From NCBI GenBank assembly GCA_041740975.1, contig JBGSKV010000127.1:5254-69253 (forward strand): DNA of 64,000 bases, written 5' to 3'. A program made the translations under genes and the position numbers. This stretch comes from JBGSKV01 sp041740975. GTDB taxonomy: Bacteria; Bdellovibrionota_B; Oligoflexia; Oligoflexales; JALZUQ01. The first letter of the stretch is position 1; each line of letters opens with the position of its first letter. The notes under the pieces are model-generated. The model did not search any database and was not told the DNA's origin. It saw nothing but the letters and a program-made list of their open reading frames with translations. This document shows, in pieces, positions 54,049 to 62,207 of this stretch.

Positions 54049-55140
54049 ATGGGGCAAAGAGTCATACTATCAAAATTTAACAGAATCATTGGAATCGTCG
54101 CTTTGATCGGTATCGCGTTCATCGCGTGCACAAAGAAATCGCCAGTTGTCAGTTCGGCACCAGGTGCGCCTGTAGCGACAATCGATGGCATAGCCTACAC
54201 AATGGATGACCTTGGCAAAAAAAGTCAGGGCGAATTTTTTGAAATCGAACAGAAAAAATATGAACTGATTCGCCAAGCGGCCATGACTATCTATTTTGAA
54301 AAGTTTTGGGAAGACGAAGCGAAGAAATTGGGTGTAACCGTTGCCGAAGCTCGTCAAAAAATTCTGGACGAAAAAGCTAAAGTATCGGACGAAAACTTTA
54401 AAAAAACTTACGATCAGTTGAAGAACCATCCGCAACTCGCCTCTCGACCCGAGGAAGAGCGCAAAAAAGAAATTCGCAACTACCTGAAGCAGCAGGCCGA
54501 AGCGGACTATATGCAAACTCTAGTTAAAGAAGCAGAGTCAAGTGGGTCGGTGGAGATTAACTATCCTGAGCCGCAAGAACCAACTTATAATATCGCTGTT
54601 CGTGATGATGATCAGATTCGCTTTGGGCCGGGTGACTCTGATATTAAGCCCATTTCCTGCAAGGGAGACGATTGCATCACGATCATTGAATACTCGGGTT
54701 TTCAATGTCCGGCATGCCGACAGTCAGCGGGTGCGACGATGGAAGTATTGAACAAATACAAAGGTAAAATTCGTTGGGTCATGCGCGACTTCCCGCTTAG
54801 TTTTCATAAACGATCAACGCCAGCCGCGATTGCTGCGCATTGTGCGGGAGATCAAGATAAGTACTGGCATATGTACTCACGTTTTTATGAAAACGGTAAA
54901 TTGGAAGACGCTGATATCCAGGCTAACGCTAAAGAATTCAAGCTTGATATGAAGGCGTTCAATGAATGTCTTAAGTCAGAAAAATACGCGGAGCTTGTTG
55001 AGAAAAACTTGCAATCAGGCATAGAGTACAGCGTCAATGGCACGCCTGCATTCTTTATAAATGGCCGCAAACTTGGTGGCGTGAATCAGTTCTCAGCGTT
55101 TCAAAAAATCATTGATGATGAACTCAAGAAAAAAGGTTAA
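54049..55140 (+). CDS. DsbA-like thioredoxin-fold lipoprotein with helical N-terminal domain
   Basis: The product is 363 residues. The N-terminus MGQRVILSKFNRIIG has basic residues before a hydrophobic stretch ending in lipobox FIACT. Residues 40-185 form a helical domain resembling the SurA N-terminal chaperone part (VATIDGIAYTMDDLG, KKLGVTVAEARQKIL). Residues 200-360 are a DsbA-like thioredoxin domain with the active site CPAC at Cys220 and Cys223, a cis-proline in NGTPAFFINGRKLGG, and VMRDFPLSFH. It probably makes or isomerises disulfides in exported proteins. The fusion to a chaperone-like region suggests action on folding substrates. Confidence 0.9.
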   Translation: MGQRVILSKFNRIIGIVALIGIAFIACTKKSPVVSSAPGAPVATIDGIAYTMDDLGKKSQGEFFEIEQKKYELIRQAAMTIYFEKFWEDEAKKLGVTVAEARQKILDEKAKVSDENFKKTYDQLKNHPQLASRPEEERKKEIRNYLKQQAEADYMQTLVKEAESSGSVEINYPEPQEPTYNIAVRDDDQIRFGPGDSDIKPISCKGDDCITIIEYSGFQCPACRQSAGATMEVLNKYKGKIRWVMRDFPLSFHKRSTPAAIAAHCAGDQDKYWHMYSRFYENGKLEDADIQANAKEFKLDMKAFNECLKSEKYAELVEKNLQSGIEYSVNGTPAFFINGRKLGGVNQFSAFQKIIDDELKKKG

Positions 55141-55181
55141 GGGTTTTCTTCTTCCGAAGCCTCTTCCGTTTCCGGCCTTGT

Positions 55182-56150
55182 TCATTCAGGCGAGGTAGCG
55201 GGCGGGGCTTCTGGATTCTCAGTTGGTAATGCAACGCCGTCGACAGCTTCGATTTGACCTTCACTATCAGCGCCCTCTTCCTTGGCAGCATCGCTCTCGG
55301 TGCCCAGTTCATCTTCGGCGCTCACCTCATCTTCGTCACTAAACTCAGTCTCTTCGTCGTCATCGTAAAATTCTACATCTGGAATGGCTTTGCTCCCATC
55401 CAGTGGACGTCCGAAGTCTCCCGTATCGACGAGTTCTTGCCATTGCGAGTCTGTGATATGGCGATGCTTACGCAGGAGCATGGCAGTCCAAGCATAACGT
55501 TTCTTGAGCCGTGGAGAGAGCGATTGTTTGCGCAGGCTCTCACCATATTTTTTGGGACTCGGCAAAATGATGGACAAGAGAACAGATTCGCGAGGGCTCA
55601 AATGAGAAACACCTTTGCCAAAATATCGACGCGCCGCATTGCCGACTCCATATATGTCCGTGCCCAGCTCAATGATATTGAGATACCAGGTGATGATTTG
55701 TTGTTTTGTCAGAATATTTTCCGTGTAAATCGTGCCTTGGAGTTCTCGGAATTTGCGGATGTAAGAACGGCTATTGGATAAAAATGCGTTCTTGATCATT
55801 TGCTGGGTAATCGTGGAGCCACCGCGAACAATTTTGCCAGCTTTCATATTGCGACGAAAGCTCGCTTGAATTTCAAATAAATCGTATCCATCGTGTGACC
55901 AAAAATCGATATCTTCCGTCATGACAATCGCATAAACGAGAAGTTTGGGAACGCTATCGTATTTGACCCATCCCGGTATGGTGGGTCCGTATTCCAAGGG
56001 CTGCATTTGGCCATTGGCAAGTTTACGCTTAATAGTGATAGGTCCGTGCTTGAGTTTGCTAACGGATGGGGTCAAGAAAAAGACGATGACGAACGTGAAG
56101 ATAAGACTAAAAGAAATGAACTTTAACTTGCGCTTGGTGAAGAGTTTCAA
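55182..56150 (-). CDS. mtgA: Monofunctional biosynthetic peptidoglycan transglycosylase, acidic tail
   Basis: The product is 322 residues, starting TTG 56150. A membrane anchor (LKFISFSLIFTFVIVFFL) is at the N-terminus. The GT51 motifs follow: TEDIDFWSHDGYD with the catalytic Glu, RGGSTITQQMIKNAFLS, and RKFRELQGTIYTENILTKQQI with the second glutamate. PRESVLLSIILPSPKKYG closes the core. The unusual part is the last 80 residues, mostly Glu, Asp, Ser and Ala after position about 240, which lie beyond the normal end. It polymerises glycan strands from lipid II at the inner membrane. Confidence 0.93.
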   Translation of the reverse strand: MKLFTKRKLKFISFSLIFTFVIVFFLTPSVSKLKHGPITIKRKLANGQMQPLEYGPTIPGWVKYDSVPKLLVYAIVMTEDIDFWSHDGYDLFEIQASFRRNMKAGKIVRGGSTITQQMIKNAFLSNSRSYIRKFRELQGTIYTENILTKQQIITWYLNIIELGTDIYGVGNAARRYFGKGVSHLSPRESVLLSIILPSPKKYGESLRKQSLSPRLKKRYAWTAMLLRKHRHITDSQWQELVDTGDFGRPLDGSKAIPDVEFYDDDEETEFSDEDEVSAEDELGTESDAAKEEGADSEGQIEAVDGVALPTENPEAPPATSPE

Positions 56151-56164
56151 CGGAGAGTATTCCT

Positions 56165-56198
56165 AAAAAAGTGCCCCGCAAAATATCCTTTGCGGGGC
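56165..56198 (-). terminator. Strong terminator of the 56209-56763 gene
   Basis: A perfect ten-base-pair GCCCCGCAAA/TTTGCGGGGC stem (56173-56198) has a 6-base loop and is followed on the minus strand by AC then TTTTTT. It starts about 11 bases past the stop at 56209. It also separates this gene from mtgA. Confidence 0.93.
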
Positions 56199-56208
56199 GG
56201 TAGATATA

Positions 56209-56763
56209 TCACGGATGCTTAATATAGAAATAGCCGCCAAATAATACGGTGTCGCCTTTCATGGAAACGTAAACAATGTAGTCATTGTATTTTTTGAGAC
56301 ACAAAAGACCTTTGTATTCGTCGCCATAGCTTTGCGTGTGCGTATCATAGCAAAGTCCATTGTCCGTTGTCGCAACCACTACTTTTTTCAACTCTAGCCG
56401 TGCATAGTCTTTGGAAATATTTGCTCCACTATCATAATGATCGGGCTTTGAATCGAGGTAGCTAGATGTGTAACAGCCGAGATTTTCCTCAGGAAAAAGT
56501 GGACCTAAGTCCTCGCGATGCATTTCACAAACAAGATAACTTCCGCCTGGAGCATTAGGTGTGTCTTTAAAGAAAGAGCGACCTGACCAGTTACCCAAAA
56601 CATCTTCTGCTGTGGGCGTCGTGCCTTGGTTATAAAAACCGATCACCTGATCAAGTTTGCTTTCTTGACCATCGATAAAGGCTAAAGGTTCTGCCGCCAT
56701 CGCGACGTTGTGGGTGGCTAAGATTGCCAGTAAGAGTGCAAAACAGGTGATCATTCTCTTCAT
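56209..56763 (-). CDS. Small secreted protein, function unknown
   Basis: The frame opens at 56781, but ATG 56763 has GAGGAA upstream and starts MKRMITCFALLLAIL, a proper signal peptide ending near VAMAAE. The product is about 184 residues. Four or more cysteines (in VCEMHR, LGCYTSS, GLCYDT and LLCLKK) suggest disulfides. NWSGRSFFKDTPNAPGG and a tyrosine-rich C-terminus are seen. No domain is recognised. It ends at a strong terminator. Confidence 0.75.
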   Translation of the reverse strand: MKRMITCFALLLAILATHNVAMAAEPLAFIDGQESKLDQVIGFYNQGTTPTAEDVLGNWSGRSFFKDTPNAPGGSYLVCEMHREDLGPLFPEENLGCYTSSYLDSKPDHYDSGANISKDYARLELKKVVVATTDNGLCYDTHTQSYGDEYKGLLCLKKYNDYIVYVSMKGDTVLFGGYFYIKHP

Positions 56764-57022
56764 ACTTTTTTCCTCAAACAAATTTTGTACATGAATTGTG
56801 TTGGGAAGTTAGCAAAATAAGACCAAGAACACTACTGAAACTAAGGACTTAGGTCGGAAACTGCAAAAGCTAACCCCCTTAAACCACTGGGGTTTTTCTA
56901 AAAAACCTCAAGAATAGCTTCAACTTGCCGAATCCCAATATGTTCAAAGGAACGGGAAGTGCAAGCGCACTTTCTGAATAAAGCATCAGCAAAAACTTTA
57001 AAATGCTTGGGGCACTAAGGTT
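56764..57022. other. Noncoding spacer between divergent secreted-protein and PilZ genes
   Basis: These 259 bases serve as upstream DNA for both neighbours. Two small hairpins are visible, an AACCCC/GGGGTT stem with a short T-run at 56872-56895 and GTGC/GCAC near 56959-56970. No clear promoter or gene was identified. The first hairpin could be a terminator of a small RNA, but there is no evidence for a transcript. Confidence 0.35.
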
Positions 57023-57436
57023 ATGAACACCGCTGTCAAAAAAGATTTGGAAAAGAATCGTCGCAACAATCAACGCATCTTCTTAGACAATGCCTTAGAA
57101 GTTGAGATGTGTTCAATAGGCGGACTCGTGAAGTATACGCTTCAGAGTCGAAATATTTCTCATACCGGATTGTTCCTCGACTTTGAAAAGCCGGGACGCT
57201 TTCCTTTTACGACTTCCAGCATTATGGAAGTATGGCTGAAGTTACCAGAAGAAGGCTTGGTCTTCTTCAACGGCAAGATGGCAAGAGTCGTCTATCCCGA
57301 AGATGAGCATGCAAAATTAACGGGTCCCGGCATCGGCATCCGTATTATTCAGATCGACCGTAAGAATGAAGAGCGCCTTTTCCGCTTTCTTCAAGATTTG
57401 CATCCAAAACATAAAAACCAAACTGGCGCGGCTTAA
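57023..57436 (+). CDS. PilZ domain protein, putative c-di-GMP receptor
   Basis: The product is 137 residues and consists almost entirely of a PilZ-like domain. The N-terminal KNRRNNQRI gives an RxxxR-like motif. The second motif is RNISHTGLFLD, matching (D/N)xSxxG. GPGIGIRII follows at the end of the barrel. These bind cyclic di-GMP in known PilZ proteins. No output domain is attached, so it may be a stand-alone receptor acting on motility, adhesion or secretion proteins. ATG 57023 lacks a strong ribosome-binding site (CTAAGGTT). The stop overlaps palindrome 4 by two bases. Confidence 0.85.
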   Translation: MNTAVKKDLEKNRRNNQRIFLDNALEVEMCSIGGLVKYTLQSRNISHTGLFLDFEKPGRFPFTTSSIMEVWLKLPEEGLVFFNGKMARVVYPEDEHAKLTGPGIGIRIIQIDRKNEERLFRFLQDLHPKHKNQTGAA

Positions 57437-57532
57437 TCGGGGACACATAACAGAATTGTATAAAAAACAAACTCCAGGTTCAGCCGAACCTGGAGTTTGT
57501 TTTTTATACAATTTAGTTATGTGTCCCCGATT
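57435..57532. repeat. 98-bp palindrome with central bidirectional terminator (palindrome 4 of 4)
   Basis: The 47-base arms differ at two positions (45 of 47 pair), with the loop AGCC at 57482-57485. The outer head is AATCGGGGACACATAAC. The inner part has an A-run, an ACAAACTCCAGGTTC stem and a T-run. It starts on the last two bases of the PilZ gene's stop codon. Like palindrome 1 it overlaps a TAA at the same register. The flanking genes here are both on the plus strand. Confidence 0.94.
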
Positions 57533-57594
57533 GCTAGACTATCGCTCTAAAATCATTTAAATTTTAGTATCGAAGAAAAAAAGTGGAGAGTGAC

Positions 57595-57831
57595 ATGAGT
57601 TCTGATTGGAAAACTATCGACTTGCCAGCGGGTTGCCGATTATTAAAAGCGCACAGCTTTACCCTGATGATCAGTGGCGACACATATGATTTGGAAGTGG
57701 ATGAATACTCCAACGGAAAGTTTACCGGTCACGGCGAACATTCCACCGATGAATCTTCTGTCGTTGCATCTGTTCATGGTAATTCGGTGAAAGAGTGCTT
57801 GGAAAGACTCATCACGAATATCAAAGCCTAA
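57595..57831 (+). CDS. Small conserved-looking protein preceding NamZ
   Basis: The frame opens with GTG 57583, but that is part of GTGGAGAGTGAC, the ribosome-binding site for ATG 57595, which I prefer. The product is 78 residues, beta-rich with HSFTLMISGDTYDLEVDEYSN and GHGEHSTDESSVVASVHG. No signal or membrane segment is present, so it is cytosolic. The downstream NamZ frame overlaps its 3' end by up to 37 bases. No family is recognised. It is possibly translationally coupled to the NamZ-GGT pair. Confidence 0.68.
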   Translation: MSSDWKTIDLPAGCRLLKAHSFTLMISGDTYDLEVDEYSNGKFTGHGEHSTDESSVVASVHGNSVKECLERLITNIKA

Positions 57832-59036
57832 CCCATACGACCGGTGCTGCATTGCAAGTAGCCCTCGAAATCATAAAATCCAATCCCACCGTTGCCCAAA
57901 AATGGGGAGCAGTGGGTTTACTTTCTAATCAAGCTTCCGTTACTGGTAATTTCGAGGATTCCTGGCAAGTTCTTGCCACGGCGCTAGGACCGAACCTTAA
58001 AGCACTCTTTGGTCCGCAGCATGGATTTGTTAGCACTGTCCAAGACAATATGATCGAGACCGACCATGCCACTCATGCCGCTACGGGACTTCCCATCTAT
58101 AGTTTGTACGGTGAGACGCGCGAACCAACCGAAGCGATGCTTCGTGGTTTGGATACACTCGTCGTGGACCTGCAGATCACGGGCACGAGAGTCTATACGT
58201 ACAAGTATTCCATGGCGGCTTGCTTGCGAGCGGCCAAAAAATATGGAAAAAAAGTTGTCATTCTTGATCGTCCTAACCCCGTTGGTGGGGTTCAGATTGA
58301 AGGACCTTGCCTTGATCAAACAGTGAAGTCCTTTGTTGGAGAATTTTCGATTCCGATGCGTCATGGGCTCACGATGGGTGAGGCGGCGTTATTGTTTAAC
58401 AAAGATATTGGCTGCGAGCTGGAAGTTGTCAAAATGCAAGGTTGGCAGCCTGATAAGTTTTGGCATGAGCTTGGGCGTAACTGGGTTTTGCCATCGCCGA
58501 ATCTACCTACGGCAGAATGCGCTTACACTTATCCGGGTACAGTTCTTTTGGAAGGTACGAATCTATCGGAAGGACGCGGCACCTGTTTGCCTTTTCTATT
58601 TGTTGGGGCGCCTTATATACGTGACCCCAAACAATATGCCGAACGCGTGCGCGAGCTGTTGGGTGTCGATCAAGAGACAGTCTTTTTTCGGCAAACCAGT
58701 TTTCAACCAGGTTTTCAAAAATGGAAGAGTGAAAACTGCCAAGGGATTCAGATTCACGTCTTGAATCCTCACAAGTTGAGATCGTTTGACTTGGGCCTAT
58801 CGGTCATTAGGGCAGCTTACGAACAAGCGCCGAAAGAATTCAAATGGATCGAACCAGGCTATGAGTATAATTTTGATCTGATGCCCATCCATATGCTGGT
58901 GGGAGACAATAACGCTATCAAAGTTTTTACGGCTTCAAAGTTCAGTTGCCAGGATGCTTTTTGGCAGCGTGGAGTCGCTGATTATATTAAGCAAGTGCAA
59001 CCACTACTTCTCTATCCACGAACGATGCGCGCATGA
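57795..59036 (+). CDS. NamZ-like exo-beta-N-acetylmuramidase (DUF1343)
   Basis: The product is up to 413 residues. DUF1343 signatures are clear: VGLLSNQASVTG, FGPQHGFVSTVQD, TLVVDLQITGTRVYTYKYSM, VILDRPNPVGGVQIEGP and LPSPNLPTAECAYTYPG with TVLLEGTNLSEGRGT. Characterised members release N-acetylmuramic acid from the non-reducing ends of peptidoglycan fragments. The N-terminus is uncertain: GTG 57795 overlaps the previous gene, TTG 57855 is an alternative, and no signal peptide is evident in either. It would then be cytosolic or exported by another route. The stop overlaps the ggt start in ATGA, so the two are coupled. Confidence 0.92.
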   Translation: MLGKTHHEYQSLTHTTGAALQVALEIIKSNPTVAQKWGAVGLLSNQASVTGNFEDSWQVLATALGPNLKALFGPQHGFVSTVQDNMIETDHATHAATGLPIYSLYGETREPTEAMLRGLDTLVVDLQITGTRVYTYKYSMAACLRAAKKYGKKVVILDRPNPVGGVQIEGPCLDQTVKSFVGEFSIPMRHGLTMGEAALLFNKDIGCELEVVKMQGWQPDKFWHELGRNWVLPSPNLPTAECAYTYPGTVLLEGTNLSEGRGTCLPFLFVGAPYIRDPKQYAERVRELLGVDQETVFFRQTSFQPGFQKWKSENCQGIQIHVLNPHKLRSFDLGLSVIRAAYEQAPKEFKWIEPGYEYNFDLMPIHMLVGDNNAIKVFTASKFSCQDAFWQRGVADYIKQVQPLLLYPRTMRA

Positions 59037-60763
59037 AAATCTCTTTATCTCTTTTCGCTCTTGTTTTGACTTCGTCCTGTTATTTAAAGCAATATCGTTC
59101 TGACCAACCCGCACTCATCAATGACGCACAAGAACTTCGCAAAACCCATGAAGCGTTCAGCAAAGATATGATGATTGCCACGCAAGGTCCTGCCGCGACT
59201 CAGGCTGGTCTCAAGATCGCTCGTATGGGCGGAAATATTGTCGACGTCGCAGCTGCGGTGTCTTTTGCAATCGCCGTCGAGAGGCCGCAGTCGACCGGTA
59301 TTGGTGGTGGTGGATTTATGTTGATTCACTTGGCCGATAAGAATGTTTCAACGGCAATAGACTTTCGCGAGAAAGCGCCACTAGCTGCCAGAAAAAATAT
59401 GTTTCTCGATAAAAGCGGCAATCCCACGAAAAAATCACAAGACGGAAGCCTTGCGGCTGCGGTTCCTGGATTTGTTGCTGGAATCTTGGAAGCGCATGCG
59501 AAATACGGCAAACTCAGTCGCCAAGAAGTCATGGAACCGGCAATTGATTTGGCTCGCCAAGGATTTGTCGTTTATCCCAGCCTAGCGGAGGCCATCGTTG
59601 AGCGACGCGAGATTCTCATGAAGTTTCCGGCCTCGCAAAAACTTTTTTTCCGCGAGAATGGCCAACCCTATAAAGTTGGCGACAAGCTTCGCCAAGTCGA
59701 GTTGGGACGAACGCTCAAAACGATTTCGAACTTAGGAGCGGAAGGATTTTATAAAGGGTGGGTGGCGCAGGCTATCGTCGAACATCAAAGAAAATTTGGT
59801 GGCCTTATCACGCAGAAAGATTTGGACACTTACAAAGTGAAATTTCGCGAACCTATCCGTGGAAACTATCGGGGCTTTGAAATCTTATCAATGCCTCCAC
59901 CGAGTTCAGGTGGCATTCATGTTTTGCAAATGTTGAATATTTTGGAAAACGCGCCCCTGCAAACACTTGGTAGGCTGAATCCTTATAGCGTGCATCTCAC
60001 GGCCTCGGCCATGCAAATGGCATTTGCGGATCGCTCGGCTTTTTTAGGTGATACCGACTTTGTCAATGTTCCGACACAGGGACTTATTTCCAAGAAGTAC
60101 GCCCAAAAGCTTTTTCATTCTATTCCCAAAACCAAAGCTCGCTTTTCGAAAGAAGTCGCACCGGGAACGCCGAAGCGATTTGAGTCGGATGACACCACGC
60201 ATTTTACTATCATGGATGGACTTGGCAATGTCGTGAGTTCGACGCAGACGATCAATGGTTTGATGGGTTCGGGAGTTGTGATTCCGAAAGCGGGATTCCT
60301 TTTGAATAATGAAATGGATGATTTTTCGGTGAAACCCGGCGCGTCAAATTTGTTTGGTGCCATTGGTGGGGATTTAAATGCGATTGCCCCGCAAAAGAGG
60401 CCATTGTCCAGCATGTCGCCGACGATTGTTCTTAAGGATAATAAACCGGTCCTTTCCCTCGGATCACCGAACGGAACGCGTATCATAAGTTGTGTGCTGC
60501 AGACGCTGTTGAACTATTTGGATTACAAACTTCCTTTATACGAATCTATTGCGACTGTTCGCTATCATCACCAGTGGTATCCCGATGAGCTTCGCGTCGA
60601 CACACCATACTTTACGGCGGAGTTAAAAGGTCAATTGGAAGCGATGGGCTACAAAGTTTCGAATGAGGCCTATGCCTGTCGAGTGCAAGCGGTGGCTTGG
60701 GAAGAAGGAAATCTTCACGGTGCTTCTGATCCGCGGGGCGAAGGCTCGGCGAGCGGTTACTAG
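59033..60763 (+). CDS. ggt: Gamma-glutamyltransferase lipoprotein
   Basis: The product is 576 residues, the normal length of a GGT proenzyme. The N-terminus MKISLSLFALVLTSSC has a lipobox-like end, so it may be lipid-anchored. Family motifs include TGIGGGGFMLIHL, PPPSSGGIHVLQM, and the autoprocessing site DDTTHFTIMD with Thr388 as the predicted nucleophile. Late elements PLSSMSPTIVL and GSPNGTRII bind the gamma-glutamyl group. It cleaves gamma-glutamyl bonds of glutathione-like or peptide substrates in the periplasm. Coupling with NamZ suggests a peptidoglycan or gamma-glutamyl peptide role, an inference only. Confidence 0.95.
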   Translation: MKISLSLFALVLTSSCYLKQYRSDQPALINDAQELRKTHEAFSKDMMIATQGPAATQAGLKIARMGGNIVDVAAAVSFAIAVERPQSTGIGGGGFMLIHLADKNVSTAIDFREKAPLAARKNMFLDKSGNPTKKSQDGSLAAAVPGFVAGILEAHAKYGKLSRQEVMEPAIDLARQGFVVYPSLAEAIVERREILMKFPASQKLFFRENGQPYKVGDKLRQVELGRTLKTISNLGAEGFYKGWVAQAIVEHQRKFGGLITQKDLDTYKVKFREPIRGNYRGFEILSMPPPSSGGIHVLQMLNILENAPLQTLGRLNPYSVHLTASAMQMAFADRSAFLGDTDFVNVPTQGLISKKYAQKLFHSIPKTKARFSKEVAPGTPKRFESDDTTHFTIMDGLGNVVSSTQTINGLMGSGVVIPKAGFLLNNEMDDFSVKPGASNLFGAIGGDLNAIAPQKRPLSSMSPTIVLKDNKPVLSLGSPNGTRIISCVLQTLLNYLDYKLPLYESIATVRYHHQWYPDELRVDTPYFTAELKGQLEAMGYKVSNEAYACRVQAVAWEEGNLHGASDPRGEGSASGY

Positions 60764-60780
60764 AATGACGACGGACAAAA

Positions 60781-60805
60781 AAAGCCCCCTATAAAAGGGG
60801 GCTTT
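60781..60805. terminator. Bidirectional terminator between convergent ggt and lipoprotein genes
   Basis: A ten-base-pair stem AAAGCCCCCT/AGGGGGCTTT has the 5-base loop ATAAA. A T-run follows on the plus strand and an A-run (T on the minus strand) precedes it, so it can stop both genes. It is ordinary, without the GGGGACA outer arms. Confidence 0.9.
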
Positions 60806-60829
60806 TCTATTTCACAAACTAAAAAAAAA

Positions 60830-61240
60830 TTATTCAGCTGAGCACTTGTAGCCAGCAGACGTCAAATTCGTTTCAATTTTCTTTTGAACCGTATCGCAAT
60901 ACGACATATCAACAGACGCTTTCGCGACTTCCGTTGCTGTGCCTAGCTTTTCATAACTCACTGCACATCCGCCGCCTTCAGGAGTGACGATCGAAATTTT
61001 ACGTTGGTCTTGGTCGCCTTCCATTGCGCAAACAATTGTCGCGCCGCTAGTTGCGCCAGCCGTTGCCGGTGTGTTCGTAGGGGTCTCTTCAACTTTTTTC
61101 AAAACTTCACCTTTTGGTGCTTTTGCCTTTGGAGTTTCGACATTGGTTTGGACTGCTTCTTTCACTGCACCTTCATCAGTTTTAGGAGACGCGCAGCTGA
61201 CCAGAGTTAAAGAGAGAGCAAGAACGTAAAAGAAATTCAT
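60830..61240 (-). CDS. Small lipoprotein with Ala/Pro/Thr-rich linker
   Basis: The frame opens at 61285, but ATG 61240 lies six bases after GAGGT and starts MNFFYVLALSLTLVSC, a lipoprotein signal with lipobox LVSC. The product is about 136 residues. After the cysteine comes a low-complexity linker (about 20-70) rich in Ala, Pro, Thr, Glu and Lys. A small globular domain with three cysteines (IVCAMEG, GGCAVSY, MSYCDTV) follows, then AGYKCSAE. The function is unknown. The linker could span the periplasm or wall. Confidence 0.75.
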   Translation of the reverse strand: MNFFYVLALSLTLVSCASPKTDEGAVKEAVQTNVETPKAKAPKGEVLKKVEETPTNTPATAGATSGATIVCAMEGDQDQRKISIVTPEGGGCAVSYEKLGTATEVAKASVDMSYCDTVQKKIETNLTSAGYKCSAE

Positions 61241-61326
61241 CGGCATACCTCGTAATTGAATGGAACAAACATTTTGTGACAACAATTATATCAGCTTGGA
61301 TTTTGAGGCGCAATGAGGCGGGCTAT

Positions 61327-61358
61327 AAAAGGGCTAACACGGACGTCAGCCCCTTTTT
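61327..61358 (-). terminator. Hairpin terminator of the 61381-62016 gene
   Basis: On the minus strand the stem AAAAGGGGCT/AGCCCTTTT (one bulge) with a 12-base loop ends in a T-run. It lies 22 bases after the stop at 61381. Confidence 0.7.
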
Positions 61359-61380
61359 TGAACAGATTTGCGGGGTACAC

Positions 61381-62016
61381 TTATGACTTATATTTGACGC
61401 TACACCCGTACGGCTTGGTCGATGTCGTCGTCACAGCTGCTTTTTTGCGAAGTTGAGTCATCGCAGCATCTACGTAATTCGTTTTCTGTTTTTTCTCGTT
61501 GGTTGAGTCATCATCGATGGCACCTTGGTAAGCAATGTTGCCTTTCGGATCGATGATAAACATATGCGGGGTGGTTTGAGCTTTGTAAGCTTTCCCTATG
61601 ACGCCGGTGGGATCTTGAAGAGTCGGATACGTGACCTTCCATTTTTGTGCCCAAGCTTTGGAATCCGCTGGTTTGTTGTCGTGAGTAGAATTGATGGCAA
61701 GCCACACAAAGTCATTCGCTTTGAGTTTTTTTGACAAGTTTGTCATGGTACCCGCCTCGTAATGCGTCACGACAAACGGACACTTAGAGCTCGTCCATTC
61801 AAGGACAACATATTTACCTTTTAGTTTTGCAAGTTCATGCCACTTGCCATTCTCGTCTTGTAATTTGAAGTCAGGAGCCTTCATTATTTTCGCGGCGGCT
61901 GCTGCAACTGGAGCCTTGGCTGGTGGTGCCGGAGTTTTCGGCATTTTATTGGCATAAGCTGAGACACTGGCGAGATTATACGCTACAAAAATCACAACCA
62001 TCATCAAACGTTTCAT
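61381..62016 (-). CDS. Secreted thioredoxin-fold redoxin (AhpC/TSA-like)
   Basis: The frame opens at 62037, but ATG 62016 after GAGGAG starts MKRLMMVVIFVAYNL, a signal peptide ending near ASVSAYA. The product is about 211 residues. A Pro/Ala-rich stretch (KTPAPPAKAPVAAAAAK) precedes a redoxin domain: APDFKLQDENGKWHELAKLKG, YVVLEWTSSKCPFVVTHY with the peroxidatic-type cysteine, and QTTPHMFIIDPKGNIAYQG with the cis-proline. It has a single cysteine at CPF plus one near the end (KPYGCSVKY). Similar proteins act as periplasmic thiol reductases or peroxidases. The substrate is unknown. Confidence 0.87.
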   Translation of the reverse strand: MKRLMMVVIFVAYNLASVSAYANKMPKTPAPPAKAPVAAAAAKIMKAPDFKLQDENGKWHELAKLKGKYVVLEWTSSKCPFVVTHYEAGTMTNLSKKLKANDFVWLAINSTHDNKPADSKAWAQKWKVTYPTLQDPTGVIGKAYKAQTTPHMFIIDPKGNIAYQGAIDDDSTNEKKQKTNYVDAAMTQLRKKAAVTTTSTKPYGCSVKYKS

Positions 62017-62207
62017 AATTTTCTCCTCTTGAAACAACTTTAGGAATCAAAATTATGAAACTTAATTTCAAAATTGTCGATCTTCTAGTCACTGGGCGCA
62101 TCTTTTGCGAGCAAAAGGCCAGTGTTTCTAAGGAAGCGGTGAGGCCGAAGGGCTGCAGGGGGTTTTGCAATTGCATTTCATCTTGAAAAAAGTTTAACTG
62201 GCGCCCT

